64,000 nt of DNA from Flavobacterium sp. (GCF_035195345.1 NZ_CP136574.1:1116001-1180000); one strand, 5' to 3'; counted from the stretch's first letter, positions 26,201 to 35,005 are shown. Notes: generated by a model not told the origin, from the sequence alone. Made by a program: numbers and translations.

Positions 26201-27389
26201 AGGACAAGTATTAACAGCTGGAAAAGGAGTTATTATGAGAGGTGTAGGTACTAAAAACTTTACAGGTGTGCCTTTTAACGGTGAAATTTCAGTAAATGTG
26301 TACAGGCGTGCAATTGGAGGTTATGACGACAATTGGAATTTAATAGGTAACCCTTACCCTTCTGCAATTAGTGCTGATGAGTTTTTAGGAGATCTTGACA
26401 ATACAGCTATTGAAGGTTCAATTGCTATATGGACTCATGGTTCAGCAATTTCAAGTAATAATCCAAACCCTTTTTATAGTACTTTTACGTACAATTATAA
26501 TCCAGAAGATTATATTATTTATAACACATTTGCTGATCAAACTGGACCTAGTTCATTTGGTGGAAATATTGCAGCAGGACAAGGGTTCTTCTTAAAATAT
26601 GATGAAACTGCACCAACGGCAGCTTCAAGCACCATCAAATTTAAAAACAGTATGCGTACAGATGCTAGTGGTAATAGCTATGGAAACTCACAATTCTATC
26701 GTTCTTCACAAAGCATTGAGAAACACCGCATTTGGTTAGATTTTATTAATGGTGGTAATCCTGCAACTTCAAGAACTGTTGTAGGGTATGCAGATCTTGC
26801 TACTGCAGGTAAAGACCGCTTATTTGATGCTTCAACCACTATAACAGCAAGTAATGCAAAAATGTATTCATTAATTGGTATGGATAAAATGAGTATTCAA
26901 GCTAAAGGGCTACCATTTACAGATCAAGAAACGATTCCAATAGGATATAATGCACCTCAAGCAGGCAATTATACTGTGGCCATTCATGCAGTTGACGGAT
27001 TGTTTGCTACACAAAATATTTATTTAGAAGATACTCAATTAAATCTTACACATGATATCAAACTAGCACCTTATACATTTACAGCAACACAAGGTGAAAA
27101 CAATACACGTTTCATTTTACGATTTACAAATCAAACATTAGGAAACGAAGATTTCTCCAATGAAAGTGGAATCACTGTGTATACGAATGATGCAATTCAT
27201 ATAGCTACAACAAATCAAACTATTAAATCAGTTAGAGTATATGATTTATTAGGAAGAGTTTTAGAAACTTTTAATAAGGTAAATTCAACTTCATTTACTT
27301 GTGATAAAATTCAAAAAACGCAAAGTACACTAATTGTCAAAGTAACTTTAGAAAATGGTTTTGTAAAAACATATAAAATAATTTTCTAA
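23220..27389 (+). CDS. Large T9SS-exported multi-domain surface protein (type C-like sorting signal)
   Basis: A 1389-residue adhesin-like protein. The export signal is odd: about 75 residues with two further hydrophobic stretches (21-34 and 45-60) precede a normal-looking signal segment (CCVLFVLVFFSNDLIAQ, about 84-100). Three PPC-like beta domains with paired cysteines follow (about 100-510), then an IPT/TIG-like domain (about 510-585), two near-identical 94-residue Ig-like repeats (about 585-770) and a related repeat (about 770-860). A beta-helix-like stretch (SGNVTIASGDTMLL) leads into a long C-terminal region. The end (SVRVYDLLGRVLETF to VKTYKIIF) fits the T9SS type C sorting domain. Its stop directly abuts the stop of the opposite gene. 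Confidence 0.85.
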   Translation: MKNYFSLLNAMFKNIKTNIFDLLVLLFTLKYLFLIQDTNKFISLSEIVVYITILAVIVQKICSNTKTELVRIASNPFFKHIKICCVLFVLVFFSNDLIAQGTTCSTATPLTINGACVAGTINDSTQDTPIASGCSFNTFRREGWYSFTVTGGPLNITITADAANRDLFLQLISSSNNTCGGTLTQINCANATQTNGAQTETITSILANGTYYIKVINNRNNNDMILNSICVTSFADDCNNAIPLTLNTSSCSYSNYTTVGATDSTSPSIPPMPGCASYTGGDVWFSFVVPANGKVTIDTQSGGLTDSGMAWYTGSCSGLTLLECNDDDSANGLMSSITRTDLIPGTTIYVRFWEYSNDNQGTFGICATSPTPPVNDICSGAISLTSSTICTTTTGSTFGATDNNETGDCTQGTAEEAVWYSFVAVSTSHVVTVDGAADIDSVLGVISSCGSTVIPTGGDCIDVTFDDGIETRTLTNLTIGNTYYIQVYDYWGIKTANAFTICVTHIPPAISSLTTSSGCVGSSLVINGTNLSNATSVTIGGTAAAITANTPNSITVTVGSGTTGTVIVTTPGGSATSSNTFTVNPILYAGVSIASNDADNVICAGTSVTFTATPTNGGVAPTYQWFVNGSAVSGQTNTTFTSTTLANNNIVTVRMTSNATPCLTGSPATSSGITMTVNPVLPASVSVASNDADNTICAGTSVTFTATPTNGGTAPTYQWFVNGSAVSGQTNTTFTSTTLTNNNVVTVRMTSNAIPCLTGSSVTSTGITMIVNPIPTATISGNNGTICNNGTATFTIAGTNGAVVTYTINSGANQTITLTSGAATVTIPNVIANQTLNLVSVSLGSCTASLSNSLTVTVGAVATWNGTTWSPTRPAANMGIVFNGTYTTSGTIEGCNCTINSGNVTIASGDTMLLSNELIVIGGTFTVENNANLIQTNNVTNSGNITYKRTSPLTVNTSDYVYWATPVSGQTVPSGWNYFWDNAASTSGNWIAASGQVLTAGKGVIMRGVGTKNFTGVPFNGEISVNVYRRAIGGYDDNWNLIGNPYPSAISADEFLGDLDNTAIEGSIAIWTHGSAISSNNPNPFYSTFTYNYNPEDYIIYNTFADQTGPSSFGGNIAAGQGFFLKYDETAPTAASSTIKFKNSMRTDASGNSYGNSQFYRSSQSIEKHRIWLDFINGGNPATSRTVVGYADLATAGKDRLFDASTTITASNAKMYSLIGMDKMSIQAKGLPFTDQETIPIGYNAPQAGNYTVAIHAVDGLFATQNIYLEDTQLNLTHDIKLAPYTFTATQGENNTRFILRFTNQTLGNEDFSNESGITVYTNDAIHIATTNQTIKSVRVYDLLGRVLETFNKVNSTSFTCDKIQKTQSTLIVKVTLENGFVKTYKIIF
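24973..25533 (+). repeat. Two 282-bp tandem coding repeats
   Basis: Homologous positions at 24991 and 25273 give a period of 282 bp (94 codons). The two units differ at few bases over most of their length, including silent sites, so the duplication is recent or kept alike by gene conversion. Confidence 0.85.
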
Positions 27390-27725
27390 TTACAATTGAT
27401 TAATAAAACTATAAAAAGGTCTCTTAATTAAATAGCTAAGGTCTTTTTCATTCGCATAAGCCTCTCGTTCAAATGAAATATTTAAATATGCTTTTTTCTT
27501 GTCTTTAAATTGAATCCATCTGTATAGATACTCAAAAAAATACCACAAAAAAAACGGAAGTATCAATAACTCTAACTGCTGTCTTATGTGAATTTTTTCG
27601 TGATTTAATAGTACATAATTATGCTTATCCTCCGAACTAAAAAGTATTATAAACGGAAACAAGGTAATTCCTCGAAAACCTTTTGGTATTAAATATTTAA
27701 AAACTAGTACTATCATTTGATGCAA
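27390..27725 (-). CDS. Small membrane protein with HExxH motif
   Basis: A 111-residue protein with two hydrophobic stretches (about 5-30 and 53-70). Between them lies NHEKIHIRQQLEL (41-53), a zinc-protease HExxH motif, and later FEREAYANEKD (about 84-94), where a glutamate could be the third zinc ligand. The arrangement recalls a minimal M56/BlaR1-like peptidase core, but the length is far below that of known peptidases. I recall similar short flavobacterial proteins annotated as hypothetical. Its stop codon touches that of the convergent gene at 27389, with no terminator between. Confidence 0.65.
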   Translation of the reverse strand: MHQMIVLVFKYLIPKGFRGITLFPFIILFSSEDKHNYVLLNHEKIHIRQQLELLILPFFLWYFFEYLYRWIQFKDKKKAYLNISFEREAYANEKDLSYLIKRPFYSFINQL

Positions 27726-27731
27726 AGTTGC

Positions 27732-27739
27732 TAAATTTG
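27732..27739 (+). promoter_or_regulatory. -7 box of the DUF5522 gene
   Basis: TAAATTTG matches TAnnTTTG and ends 5 nt before the ATG at 27745, implying a very short or leaderless transcript. A -33 box at proper spacing is not evident. Confidence 0.4.
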
Positions 27740-27744
27740 TCGAT

Positions 27745-27921
27745 ATGAATAACGATATAAATCCGAATAATTTAAAAGAAGGGGAAGATTTCTATTATAC
27801 CTCTGAAGGATACAAATGTTTTACCGAAAAATATCACTTAAAAAGAGGTTATTGCTGCAAAAGCGGTTGCCGACATTGTCCGTATGGATTTGATAAAAAA
27901 ACGGAGAAAAATAAAAAATAA
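27745..27921 (+). CDS. DUF5522 family small cysteine-rich protein
   Basis: A 58-residue ORF starting MNNDINPNN and ending in a Lys-rich tail. The conserved core is GEDFYYTSEGYKCFTEKYHL, then RGYCCKSGCRHCPYGF; five cysteines and a histidine suggest a metal site. This matches the short DUF5522 family of Bacteroidetes and other bacteria; function unknown. It lies 58 nt before hutU, with a repeat word between, so a shared transcript is possible. The -7 box upstream supports it as a real gene. Confidence 0.8.
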   Translation: MNNDINPNNLKEGEDFYYTSEGYKCFTEKYHLKRGYCCKSGCRHCPYGFDKKTEKNKK

Positions 27922-27979
27922 TCTGTCTTTAGTCGCAGTATTCAGTAAAAAAATAAACATCAATACAACATATAAAAAA

Positions 27980-29962
27980 ATGACGTTTCAAGAACAAATA
28001 TTACAAGGAATTCCTTCGGTTTTACCAAATCCAAAACCGTATGAAACAGAAATAAATCATGCACCAAATCGAAAAGAAATTCTTTCTGATGAAGAAAAAA
28101 AATTAGCCTTAAAAAATGCTTTACGCTATTTTGATTCTAAACATCACGCTGAATTACTTCCGGAATTTAAAGCCGAATTAGAATGTTACGGAAGAATTTA
28201 CATGTATCGTTTACGTCCTGATTACAAAATGTACGCACGACCAATTTCGGAATATCCTGGAAAATGTGAACAAGCGAAAGCCATTATGTTAATGATTCAA
28301 AACAATTTGGATTATGCGGTGGCACAACATCCACATGAGTTGATTACTTATGGTGGAAACGGAGCTGTTTTTCAAAATTGGGCACAGTATTTATTGACTA
28401 TGCAATATTTAGCAGAAATGACTGATGAGCAAACTTTAGCTATGTATTCTGGTCATCCAATGGGATTATTTCCTTCACATAAAGAAGCTCCAAGAGTTGT
28501 AGTTACTAATGGAATGGTAATCCCAAATTATTCAAAACCAGATGATTGGGAGAAAATGAATGCTTTAGGTGTATCGCAATACGGGCAAATGACTGCAGGA
28601 AGTTATATGTATATTGGTCCGCAAGGAATTGTTCATGGAACAACAATCACCGTTTTAAACGGATTTAGAAAAATAAAAAAAGCTCCAAAAGGCGGATTAT
28701 TTGTAACCTCAGGACTTGGAGGAATGAGTGGTGCTCAGCCAAAAGCTGGAAATATTGCAGGCTGCGTAACCGTTTGTGCTGAAGTAAATCCTAAAATCAC
28801 ACACATTCGTCATTCACAAGGATGGATTAATGAAGTAGTTGAAAATATAGACGAACTGGTACCAAGAGTTAAAAAAGCGCTTGAAAATAATGAAGTAGTT
28901 TCTATTGCTTATTTAGGAAATGTAGTTGATGTATGGGAACGTTTTGATCAAGAAAATCTTCATATAGATTTAGGTTCTGATCAAACTTCTTTGCATAATC
29001 CATGGGCTGGAGGTTATTATCCAATCGGGTACACTTTTGAAGAGTCAAATAATTTAATGGCTAATCATCCTGAAAAATTCAAGGAAGAAGTTCAAAAAAC
29101 ATTGCGTCGTCATGCTGCAGCAATTAATAAACACACCGCAAAAGGAACCTATTTCTTTGATTACGGAAATGCATTTTTACTTGAAGCTTCTCGTGCTGGA
29201 GCCGATGTATTTGCTAAAAACCACATCGATTTCAAATACAATAGTTACGTACAAGACATTATGGGACCTATGTGTTTCGATTATGGATTTGGACCTTTCC
29301 GTTGGGTTTGTGCTTCAGGAGATCCAGCAGATTTAGCCAAAACCGACAAAATTGCCTGCGATGTTTTGGAGGAAATGATGAAAAACTCACCAGAAGAAAT
29401 CCAACAACAAATGGCCGATAATATCCAATGGATAAAAGGTGCGCAAGAAAACAAATTAGTCGTAGGGTCACAAGCTAGAATTCTTTATGCTGATGCAGAG
29501 GGTCGAATTAAAATTGCAGAAGCTTTTAATCAAGCGATTGCTCGTGGCGAAATTGGCTATGTAATTTTAGGTAGAGATCATCACGACGTTTCTGGAACGG
29601 ATTCTCCTTATAGAGAAACCTCCAACATTTATGATGGTTCACGCTACACTGCAGATATGGCTATACAAAATGTAATTGGAGATAGTTTCCGTGGAGCTAC
29701 ATGGGTTTCTATCCACAATGGAGGTGGCGTTGGCTGGGGCGAAGTAATTAATGGTGGTTTTGGTATGGTTATTGATGGAAGTAAAGAAGCATCTAAACGA
29801 TTAGAGTCGATGCTTTTCTGGGATGTAAACAACGGAATTTCAAGAAGAAGTTGGGCTAGAAACGAAGGAGCTATTTTTGCAATAAAAAGAGCCATGGAGA
29901 CGCAACCTTTATTAAAAGTTACCATCCCTAATATAGTGGAAGAGCAATTGTTTGATTTTTAG
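27980..29962 (+). CDS. hutU: Urocanate hydratase
   Basis: A 660-residue urocanase, the second step of histidine breakdown, adding water to urocanate with tightly bound NAD+. Family motifs: ITYGGNGAVFQNWAQY (about 110-125), GTTITVLNGFRK and TSGLGGMSGAQPKAG (about 217-250), the conserved MGPMCFDYGFGPFRWVC with the active-site cysteine region, and SIHNGGGVGWGEVINGG near the C-terminus. It is longer than the ~555-residue enterobacterial enzyme, as I recall for Bacteroidetes. The frame extends upstream to 27884 through an intergenic repeat and the DUF5522 gene, so the ATG at 27980 is chosen. No other hut genes are in the window. Confidence 0.95.
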   Translation: MTFQEQILQGIPSVLPNPKPYETEINHAPNRKEILSDEEKKLALKNALRYFDSKHHAELLPEFKAELECYGRIYMYRLRPDYKMYARPISEYPGKCEQAKAIMLMIQNNLDYAVAQHPHELITYGGNGAVFQNWAQYLLTMQYLAEMTDEQTLAMYSGHPMGLFPSHKEAPRVVVTNGMVIPNYSKPDDWEKMNALGVSQYGQMTAGSYMYIGPQGIVHGTTITVLNGFRKIKKAPKGGLFVTSGLGGMSGAQPKAGNIAGCVTVCAEVNPKITHIRHSQGWINEVVENIDELVPRVKKALENNEVVSIAYLGNVVDVWERFDQENLHIDLGSDQTSLHNPWAGGYYPIGYTFEESNNLMANHPEKFKEEVQKTLRRHAAAINKHTAKGTYFFDYGNAFLLEASRAGADVFAKNHIDFKYNSYVQDIMGPMCFDYGFGPFRWVCASGDPADLAKTDKIACDVLEEMMKNSPEEIQQQMADNIQWIKGAQENKLVVGSQARILYADAEGRIKIAEAFNQAIARGEIGYVILGRDHHDVSGTDSPYRETSNIYDGSRYTADMAIQNVIGDSFRGATWVSIHNGGGVGWGEVINGGFGMVIDGSKEASKRLESMLFWDVNNGISRRSWARNEGAIFAIKRAMETQPLLKVTIPNIVEEQLFDF

Positions 29963-30032
29963 ATAATTTATGTTTTAGATTTATCAATCAAATCAAACAA
30001 TTTGGATACATAATAATCTAAAATTCTATAAA

Positions 30033-30551
30033 ATGAAAACATTAAAATTACTTTCGATACTTCTAATTGCAACTTTAGCATCTTGTAGTTCAGTTAGAGT
30101 AAATGCCGATTACGATAAAAAAGCAACTTTTGTAAATTACAAAACCTATGCTTATTTAAAAAGCGGAATTGATAAGGCTGAAATTTCTGATTTAGACAAG
30201 AAAAGGATTCTTTATTCAATTGATGAAATTATGACAAAAAAAGGGTTTAGCAAATCTGAAAACCCTGATGTTCTAATTAGTATTTTTACTAAAGAAAGAG
30301 AACGTGTTGATGTATACAACAACATGGGATTTGGTTGGGGCTGGAATCCTTATTGGGGAATGGGTATGGGTTACACAAATGTAACTACCACTCCCGAAGG
30401 AACACTTTTTATCGATTTAATTGACGCAAAAACAAAAGAGTTAGTTTGGCAAGGAGAAGGTAGCGGCTATCTTACTAAAAATACAGAAAAAAAAGACGCT
30501 CGAATTATGGAGTTTGTTTCAAAGATATTAGAGCAATATCCTCCAAAATAA
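30033..30551 (+). CDS. DUF4136 family lipoprotein
   Basis: A 172-residue lipoprotein (lipobox LIATLASC, Cys18; then SSVRVNADYDKKATFVNYKTY). The domain ends with LFIDLIDAKTKELVWQGEGSGYLTK and a short helix ending ILEQYPPK, typical of DUF4136. A Gly/Trp/Tyr/Met-rich segment (GFGWGWNPYWGMGMGY, about 98-113) sits in the middle. It is likely anchored in the envelope; function unknown. A clear terminator follows. Confidence 0.85.
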   Translation: MKTLKLLSILLIATLASCSSVRVNADYDKKATFVNYKTYAYLKSGIDKAEISDLDKKRILYSIDEIMTKKGFSKSENPDVLISIFTKERERVDVYNNMGFGWGWNPYWGMGMGYTNVTTTPEGTLFIDLIDAKTKELVWQGEGSGYLTKNTEKKDARIMEFVSKILEQYPPK

Positions 30552-30559
30552 TAAAAACA

Positions 30560-30590
30560 AAAGGTGTAAAGTGAATTTTACACCTTTTTT
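30560..30590 (+). terminator. Terminator of the DUF4136 gene
   Basis: Stem AAAGGTGTAAA (30560-30570) pairs with TTTACACCTTT (30577-30587), and T-run follows to 30590. Confidence 0.88.
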
Positions 30591-30634
30591 AATAATATTA
30601 ATTTTTTAATAATATTAGAATCTTTAGCTTTTCA

Positions 30635-30642
30635 TAACTTTG
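30635..30642 (+). promoter_or_regulatory. -7 box of the 1443-residue surface protein gene
   Basis: TAACTTTG matches TAnnTTTG, about 30 nt before the ATG at 30674. No clear -33 box. Confidence 0.5.
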
Positions 30643-30673
30643 CACAGCTTTTTTAAATTAAGCCACAATTAGA

Positions 30674-33600
30674 ATGAAATTTTACAAGAGTTTAGCATTT
30701 TTAATTACTTTTTTTTTCTTTACAGATAATTCCTTTTCTCAATGTTTTGAAATCGAGAGTATTTTAGTAGACGCGTGTGACAATGGAACCAATGAAGGTT
30801 ACAATGAAATGTTTCGAATGAAAATTGGGACAACGCCACTCAACACAAATACCTTAAACATCAATTGGCCAGCTCAAACTTGGTTAGGATTAGTACAAAA
30901 TGCAACTACAACCTCAAAAGTTAATCAGCTAAATAATGCGATTTTAGCAGCTGGTGGATGTGGTCAAATTTTAGAACCAATTGGAGGAGTGCTTCCTGCT
31001 AATTCAACCGTTATTGTTGTTTCTAGCCCAAACTTAGATACAACTTTGAACTCTTTCGGGGCATTGACTTCAAATATTTATATGTTATTTCAAGATACCC
31101 CTGCTAACCCAAATGCAGGTCACTTTGGAAATTATAACGCTACACCCGCAACCCGAACTTTAAGTGTTACATTTGGTGGAGGTTGTTCCGATAGTGTAAC
31201 TTATCAAAGAGCTAATTTAATTAATATTCTAGGCACGGTTGGAGGAGCAATATCTGATCTAAATGGTTCAACTGTAAATTTTAGTCCAACTGGAACTCCA
31301 ACCTATGTTAACAATGGTTGTACGGCACCAATACCTCCTTTTACTGTAGAAGCTGGAACAACACCATTAACTGCTTGTCCAGGACAAACTATTAATTTGT
31401 CAGGGACTGCTCAAGGTCAAACAAGTATAGTCTGGTCTGCCCCTAATGGAAGTTTTTCTAATTCAGGTAGCTTAGTTACAAATTATACAATTCCAACTAC
31501 TGCCATATCAGGCAGCACAATAACTTTAACTCTAACTGTTACAAATGTTTGTAATACCTCACTTTCTGATAATATAGTAATTAACATTAGCGGAAGTACG
31601 TTATCCTTATCTAGTGCAATTGGAACAACTAATCAATCCATTTGCTCTGGAACTGCAATTACCCCTATTCAATATACTTTTGGAGGTGGTGCAACTAGTG
31701 CGACAGTTTCTGGTTTACCAACTGGTGTAACGGCTTCGATTTCTGGAAATGTTGTTACCATTAGTGGAACTCCTGCAACTGATTTTTCTTACACTATTAA
31801 TACAGTAGGCGGTTGTGGTTCGGTTAGTTTAAACGGAATTGTATCGCTTTCAAACAATGCAACGCTAACCTTAGACTCTGCGAATAACAATCAATCCATT
31901 TGCTCTGGAACTGCAATTGCTCCTATTCAATATACTTTTGGAGGTGGAGCAACTAGTGCAACGGTTTCTGGTTTACCAACTGGTGTAACAGCTTCGATTT
32001 CTGGAAATGTAGTTACCATTAGTGGAACTCCTGCAACTGATTTTTCTTATACTATTAATACAGTAGGTGGTTGTGGAACTAGTACACAAAATGGAACCGT
32101 TGCTTTTTCTAGTAATGCAACTTTAACTTTAAATTCATCAGCAGCAAGCACCAATCAATTTGTTTGTATAAATCAATCCATAAATCCAATATCTTACTCT
32201 TTTGGAGGAGGAGCCACAGGTATTACTATTACTGGACTTCCAACTAGTGTAAATGCTACAACTATTGGAAATACCGTAACGATTAACGGAACACCAACAA
32301 GTGATTTCACTTACTCTATTACTACTGTAGGAGGCTGTGGAAGTGTTACATTAAACGGCAGTGTTACTGTTACATCAACTATCGTTACTCTGTCTTTAAA
32401 TTCGGCTAATAACACTCAAAATATTTGTTCTGGAAGCGCAATTATTCCAATCCAATATACTTTTGGAGGTGGAGCAACTAGTACAACGGTTTCTGGTTTA
32501 CCAACTGGCGTAACGGCTTCGATTTCTGGAAATGTTGTTACCATTAGCGGAACTCCAACTACTGCTTTTTCTTACACTATTAATACCTTAGGCGGTTGTG
32601 GCTCAGTTAGCTTGAATGGAACTATTTCTCTTTCAAACAATGCTACTCTAACTTTAGACGCTACTAATAATAATCAAGCCATTTGTTCAGGAACTGCAAT
32701 TGCTCCTATTCAATATACTTTTGGAGGTGGTGCAACTAGTGCAACGGTTTCTGGTTTAACATCTGGTGTAACGGCTTCGATTTCTGGAAATATTGTTACC
32801 ATTAGCGGAACTCCTTCAGCTGATTTTTCTTATACTATTAATACAGTCGGCGGTTGTGATTCAGTTAGTTTGAATGGAACTGTATCTCTCTCAAACAATG
32901 CTACTCTAACTTTAGAAGCTGCTAATAATAATCAAGCTATTTGTTCAGGAACTGCTATTGCTCCTATTCAATATGCTTTTGGAGGTGGAGCAACTAGTGC
33001 AACGGTTTCTAGTTTACCAACTGGTGTAACGGCTTCGATTTCTGGAAATGTTGTTACCATTAGTGGAACTCCTGCAACTGATTTTTCTTATACTATTAAT
33101 ACAGTAGGCGGTTGTGATTCAGTTAGCTTGAATGGAACTGTATCTCTTTCAAACAATGCTAATTTACCGACTTTTGATCCTATTGGACCAATATGTGAAG
33201 GTATAATAACTAATTCTCCTCTTCCAACAATCTCAACTAATGGAATAAGTGGAACATGGGCGCCTAATTTTAATAATACAATCACTCAAACATACGTATT
33301 TACTCCAGATTTTAACCAATGTGCTACTAGTACTTCTTTGACTATTCAAATTACTCCAAAGCCAACGATAACATATTTGGTTACGGATACCATTTGCGAT
33401 GGTAGTACTTTAGATTTTGTTTTAAACAGTAGCTTACCAAATACGACATATATATGGAGTGCTACAGTTTCAAATATTTCAGGTTCATATAGTACAACAA
33501 CTAATGGGGATGAGACTAATATAAATCAAATCGCTACATTAACGGATTCTGAAAACATTGGAACAATAACTATGGTTATCATTCCAATGGCTAATGGATG

Positions 33601-35005
33601 TTATGGTGTGGCATCAAATCCTATTGTAATCACAGTTAATCCAATACCATTAGTTGAGAGTGTAAGTGTTGCGGATAGTTCAGTTTGTTCAGCAACAAAT
33701 ACAACCAACAATGTACATGTTGATATTGTAGGTAACATAAGTGGTATTACCTATAGTTGGACAGCAATAACAAGTGGTGTAAATGTTGTAGGAGGTCCTA
33801 CATCAGGAACAATTATCGCAACATCAACAACAGCTATGATTGATTTACAAGTAATAACAAGTAATCCATTAGTGGCTGGAACAATTTATTTTGAAGTTAC
33901 ACCAATTCGAAATGGTTGTCCAGGTAATTTATTAACAAGTGGAATAGTTACCGTTAATCCAAATCCAGGTTTACCAATTTCATCACCAGTAAAAACAATT
34001 TGTAGTGGTAACAGTACAGATTTAATGATTGATGTTTCTCCACTTATTATAGGAACACAATTGACATGGGAAGTGTTAACGGTTGTAAATGTAACAGGCG
34101 CAACACCTGGAACAGGCATAGCTCCATCACCAATTAATGATGTATTAACAGCTACAACCAATACACAAGGTTATGTTATCTACCGAGTACGATCTACTTT
34201 AGGAGATTGCCAAGGCGGTTACACAGATTATAGAGTGAATGTAAATCCATCCCCACTCCCAATATTAACAGATGGAAACATTTGTATCACGGCAACAGGA
34301 GAAGTATATCAGACATATACCTTAACTACAGGTTTAAATGATGCAGATTATGATTTTGAATGGTTTGACAGCAATGGTACTATTATCGCAGGCGCAACAA
34401 ATTCAACATTAGTAGTAGATGCAGCAGGTACTTATAGTGTTATTGCAACCAATTGGTTAACGGGATGTTCATCTGATCCTCTTTTAGCAAGTGCTACGGC
34501 AACGGTCACTGCAACAACTCCAGCAACATCAATGACGATAGTTCAAAGTGAGTATTTTAGTGAAAATGCAACTATAATAGTAACAGTTCCAGATGGTTCA
34601 GGAACATTAATGTATTCGTTAGATGAAGGCGCACTGCAATCATCAAATGTATTTACAGGAGTGAGTGCAGGGGAGCATATAGTTACAGTAATCGATACAG
34701 AAGGATGTACTTATATGACACAAGAAGTAATGGTAATAGATTATCCAACTTATTTTACACCAAATGGAGATGGAATCAATGATACATGGAATATCGTTGG
34801 ATTAAATCAGGCAGATGCGAAGTTGTACATTTATGACCGTTATGGTAAATTATTGAAACAATTAAGTGCAACACAAGACAGTAATGGTTGGGATGGTACA
34901 CACAATCAAGAACAGTTACCATCAACAGATTACTGGTTTACATTAGATTATACAGAAAATGGAGTTGCTAAACAGTTTAAAGCGCATTTCTCTTTAAATC
35001 GATAG
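30674..35005 (+). CDS. Large repeat protein with gliding-associated (T9SS type B) C-terminal domain
   Basis: A 1443-residue surface protein: signal peptide (about 1-22, ending NSFSQ), an N-terminal beta domain resembling a lamin-tail-like fold (about 23-215), and one Ig/PKD-like domain (about 220-310). Six tandem ~86-residue repeats follow, each with CSGTA-PIQY-FGGGAT and ISGNVVTISGTP-type cores. Further Ig-like domains run to about 1340. The end, FTPNGDGINDTWNIVG to RYGKLLKQL and FKAHFSLNR, is the gliding motility-associated C-terminal domain (T9SS type B). It should be exported by the T9SS and may act in adhesion or gliding. Confidence 0.92.
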   Translation: MKFYKSLAFLITFFFFTDNSFSQCFEIESILVDACDNGTNEGYNEMFRMKIGTTPLNTNTLNINWPAQTWLGLVQNATTTSKVNQLNNAILAAGGCGQILEPIGGVLPANSTVIVVSSPNLDTTLNSFGALTSNIYMLFQDTPANPNAGHFGNYNATPATRTLSVTFGGGCSDSVTYQRANLINILGTVGGAISDLNGSTVNFSPTGTPTYVNNGCTAPIPPFTVEAGTTPLTACPGQTINLSGTAQGQTSIVWSAPNGSFSNSGSLVTNYTIPTTAISGSTITLTLTVTNVCNTSLSDNIVINISGSTLSLSSAIGTTNQSICSGTAITPIQYTFGGGATSATVSGLPTGVTASISGNVVTISGTPATDFSYTINTVGGCGSVSLNGIVSLSNNATLTLDSANNNQSICSGTAIAPIQYTFGGGATSATVSGLPTGVTASISGNVVTISGTPATDFSYTINTVGGCGTSTQNGTVAFSSNATLTLNSSAASTNQFVCINQSINPISYSFGGGATGITITGLPTSVNATTIGNTVTINGTPTSDFTYSITTVGGCGSVTLNGSVTVTSTIVTLSLNSANNTQNICSGSAIIPIQYTFGGGATSTTVSGLPTGVTASISGNVVTISGTPTTAFSYTINTLGGCGSVSLNGTISLSNNATLTLDATNNNQAICSGTAIAPIQYTFGGGATSATVSGLTSGVTASISGNIVTISGTPSADFSYTINTVGGCDSVSLNGTVSLSNNATLTLEAANNNQAICSGTAIAPIQYAFGGGATSATVSSLPTGVTASISGNVVTISGTPATDFSYTINTVGGCDSVSLNGTVSLSNNANLPTFDPIGPICEGIITNSPLPTISTNGISGTWAPNFNNTITQTYVFTPDFNQCATSTSLTIQITPKPTITYLVTDTICDGSTLDFVLNSSLPNTTYIWSATVSNISGSYSTTTNGDETNINQIATLTDSENIGTITMVIIPMANGCYGVASNPIVITVNPIPLVESVSVADSSVCSATNTTNNVHVDIVGNISGITYSWTAITSGVNVVGGPTSGTIIATSTTAMIDLQVITSNPLVAGTIYFEVTPIRNGCPGNLLTSGIVTVNPNPGLPISSPVKTICSGNSTDLMIDVSPLIIGTQLTWEVLTVVNVTGATPGTGIAPSPINDVLTATTNTQGYVIYRVRSTLGDCQGGYTDYRVNVNPSPLPILTDGNICITATGEVYQTYTLTTGLNDADYDFEWFDSNGTIIAGATNSTLVVDAAGTYSVIATNWLTGCSSDPLLASATATVTATTPATSMTIVQSEYFSENATIIVTVPDGSGTLMYSLDEGALQSSNVFTGVSAGEHIVTVIDTEGCTYMTQEVMVIDYPTYFTPNGDGINDTWNIVGLNQADAKLYIYDRYGKLLKQLSATQDSNGWDGTHNQEQLPSTDYWFTLDYTENGVAKQFKAHFSLNR
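31631..33170 (+). repeat. Six tandem coding repeats of 258-264 bp
   Basis: Equivalent codons (before the CSG motif) fall at 31631, 31889, 32153, 32414, 32672 and 32930. Units 1, 2, 4, 5 and 6 are very similar at DNA level, while unit 3 (FVCINQSINPISYSFGGG) is clearly diverged, so the others have been homogenised or duplicated recently. Confidence 0.9.

Noticed and set aside
27884..27979. Upstream extension of hutU by 32 codons
   Set aside because: It runs through the DUF5522 gene end and an intergenic repeat; the conserved N-terminus begins at 27980.
31631..33170. CRISPR-like array in the tandem repeats
   Set aside because: Units are 258-264 bp, in frame and coding; there are no short repeats with unique spacers and no cas genes.
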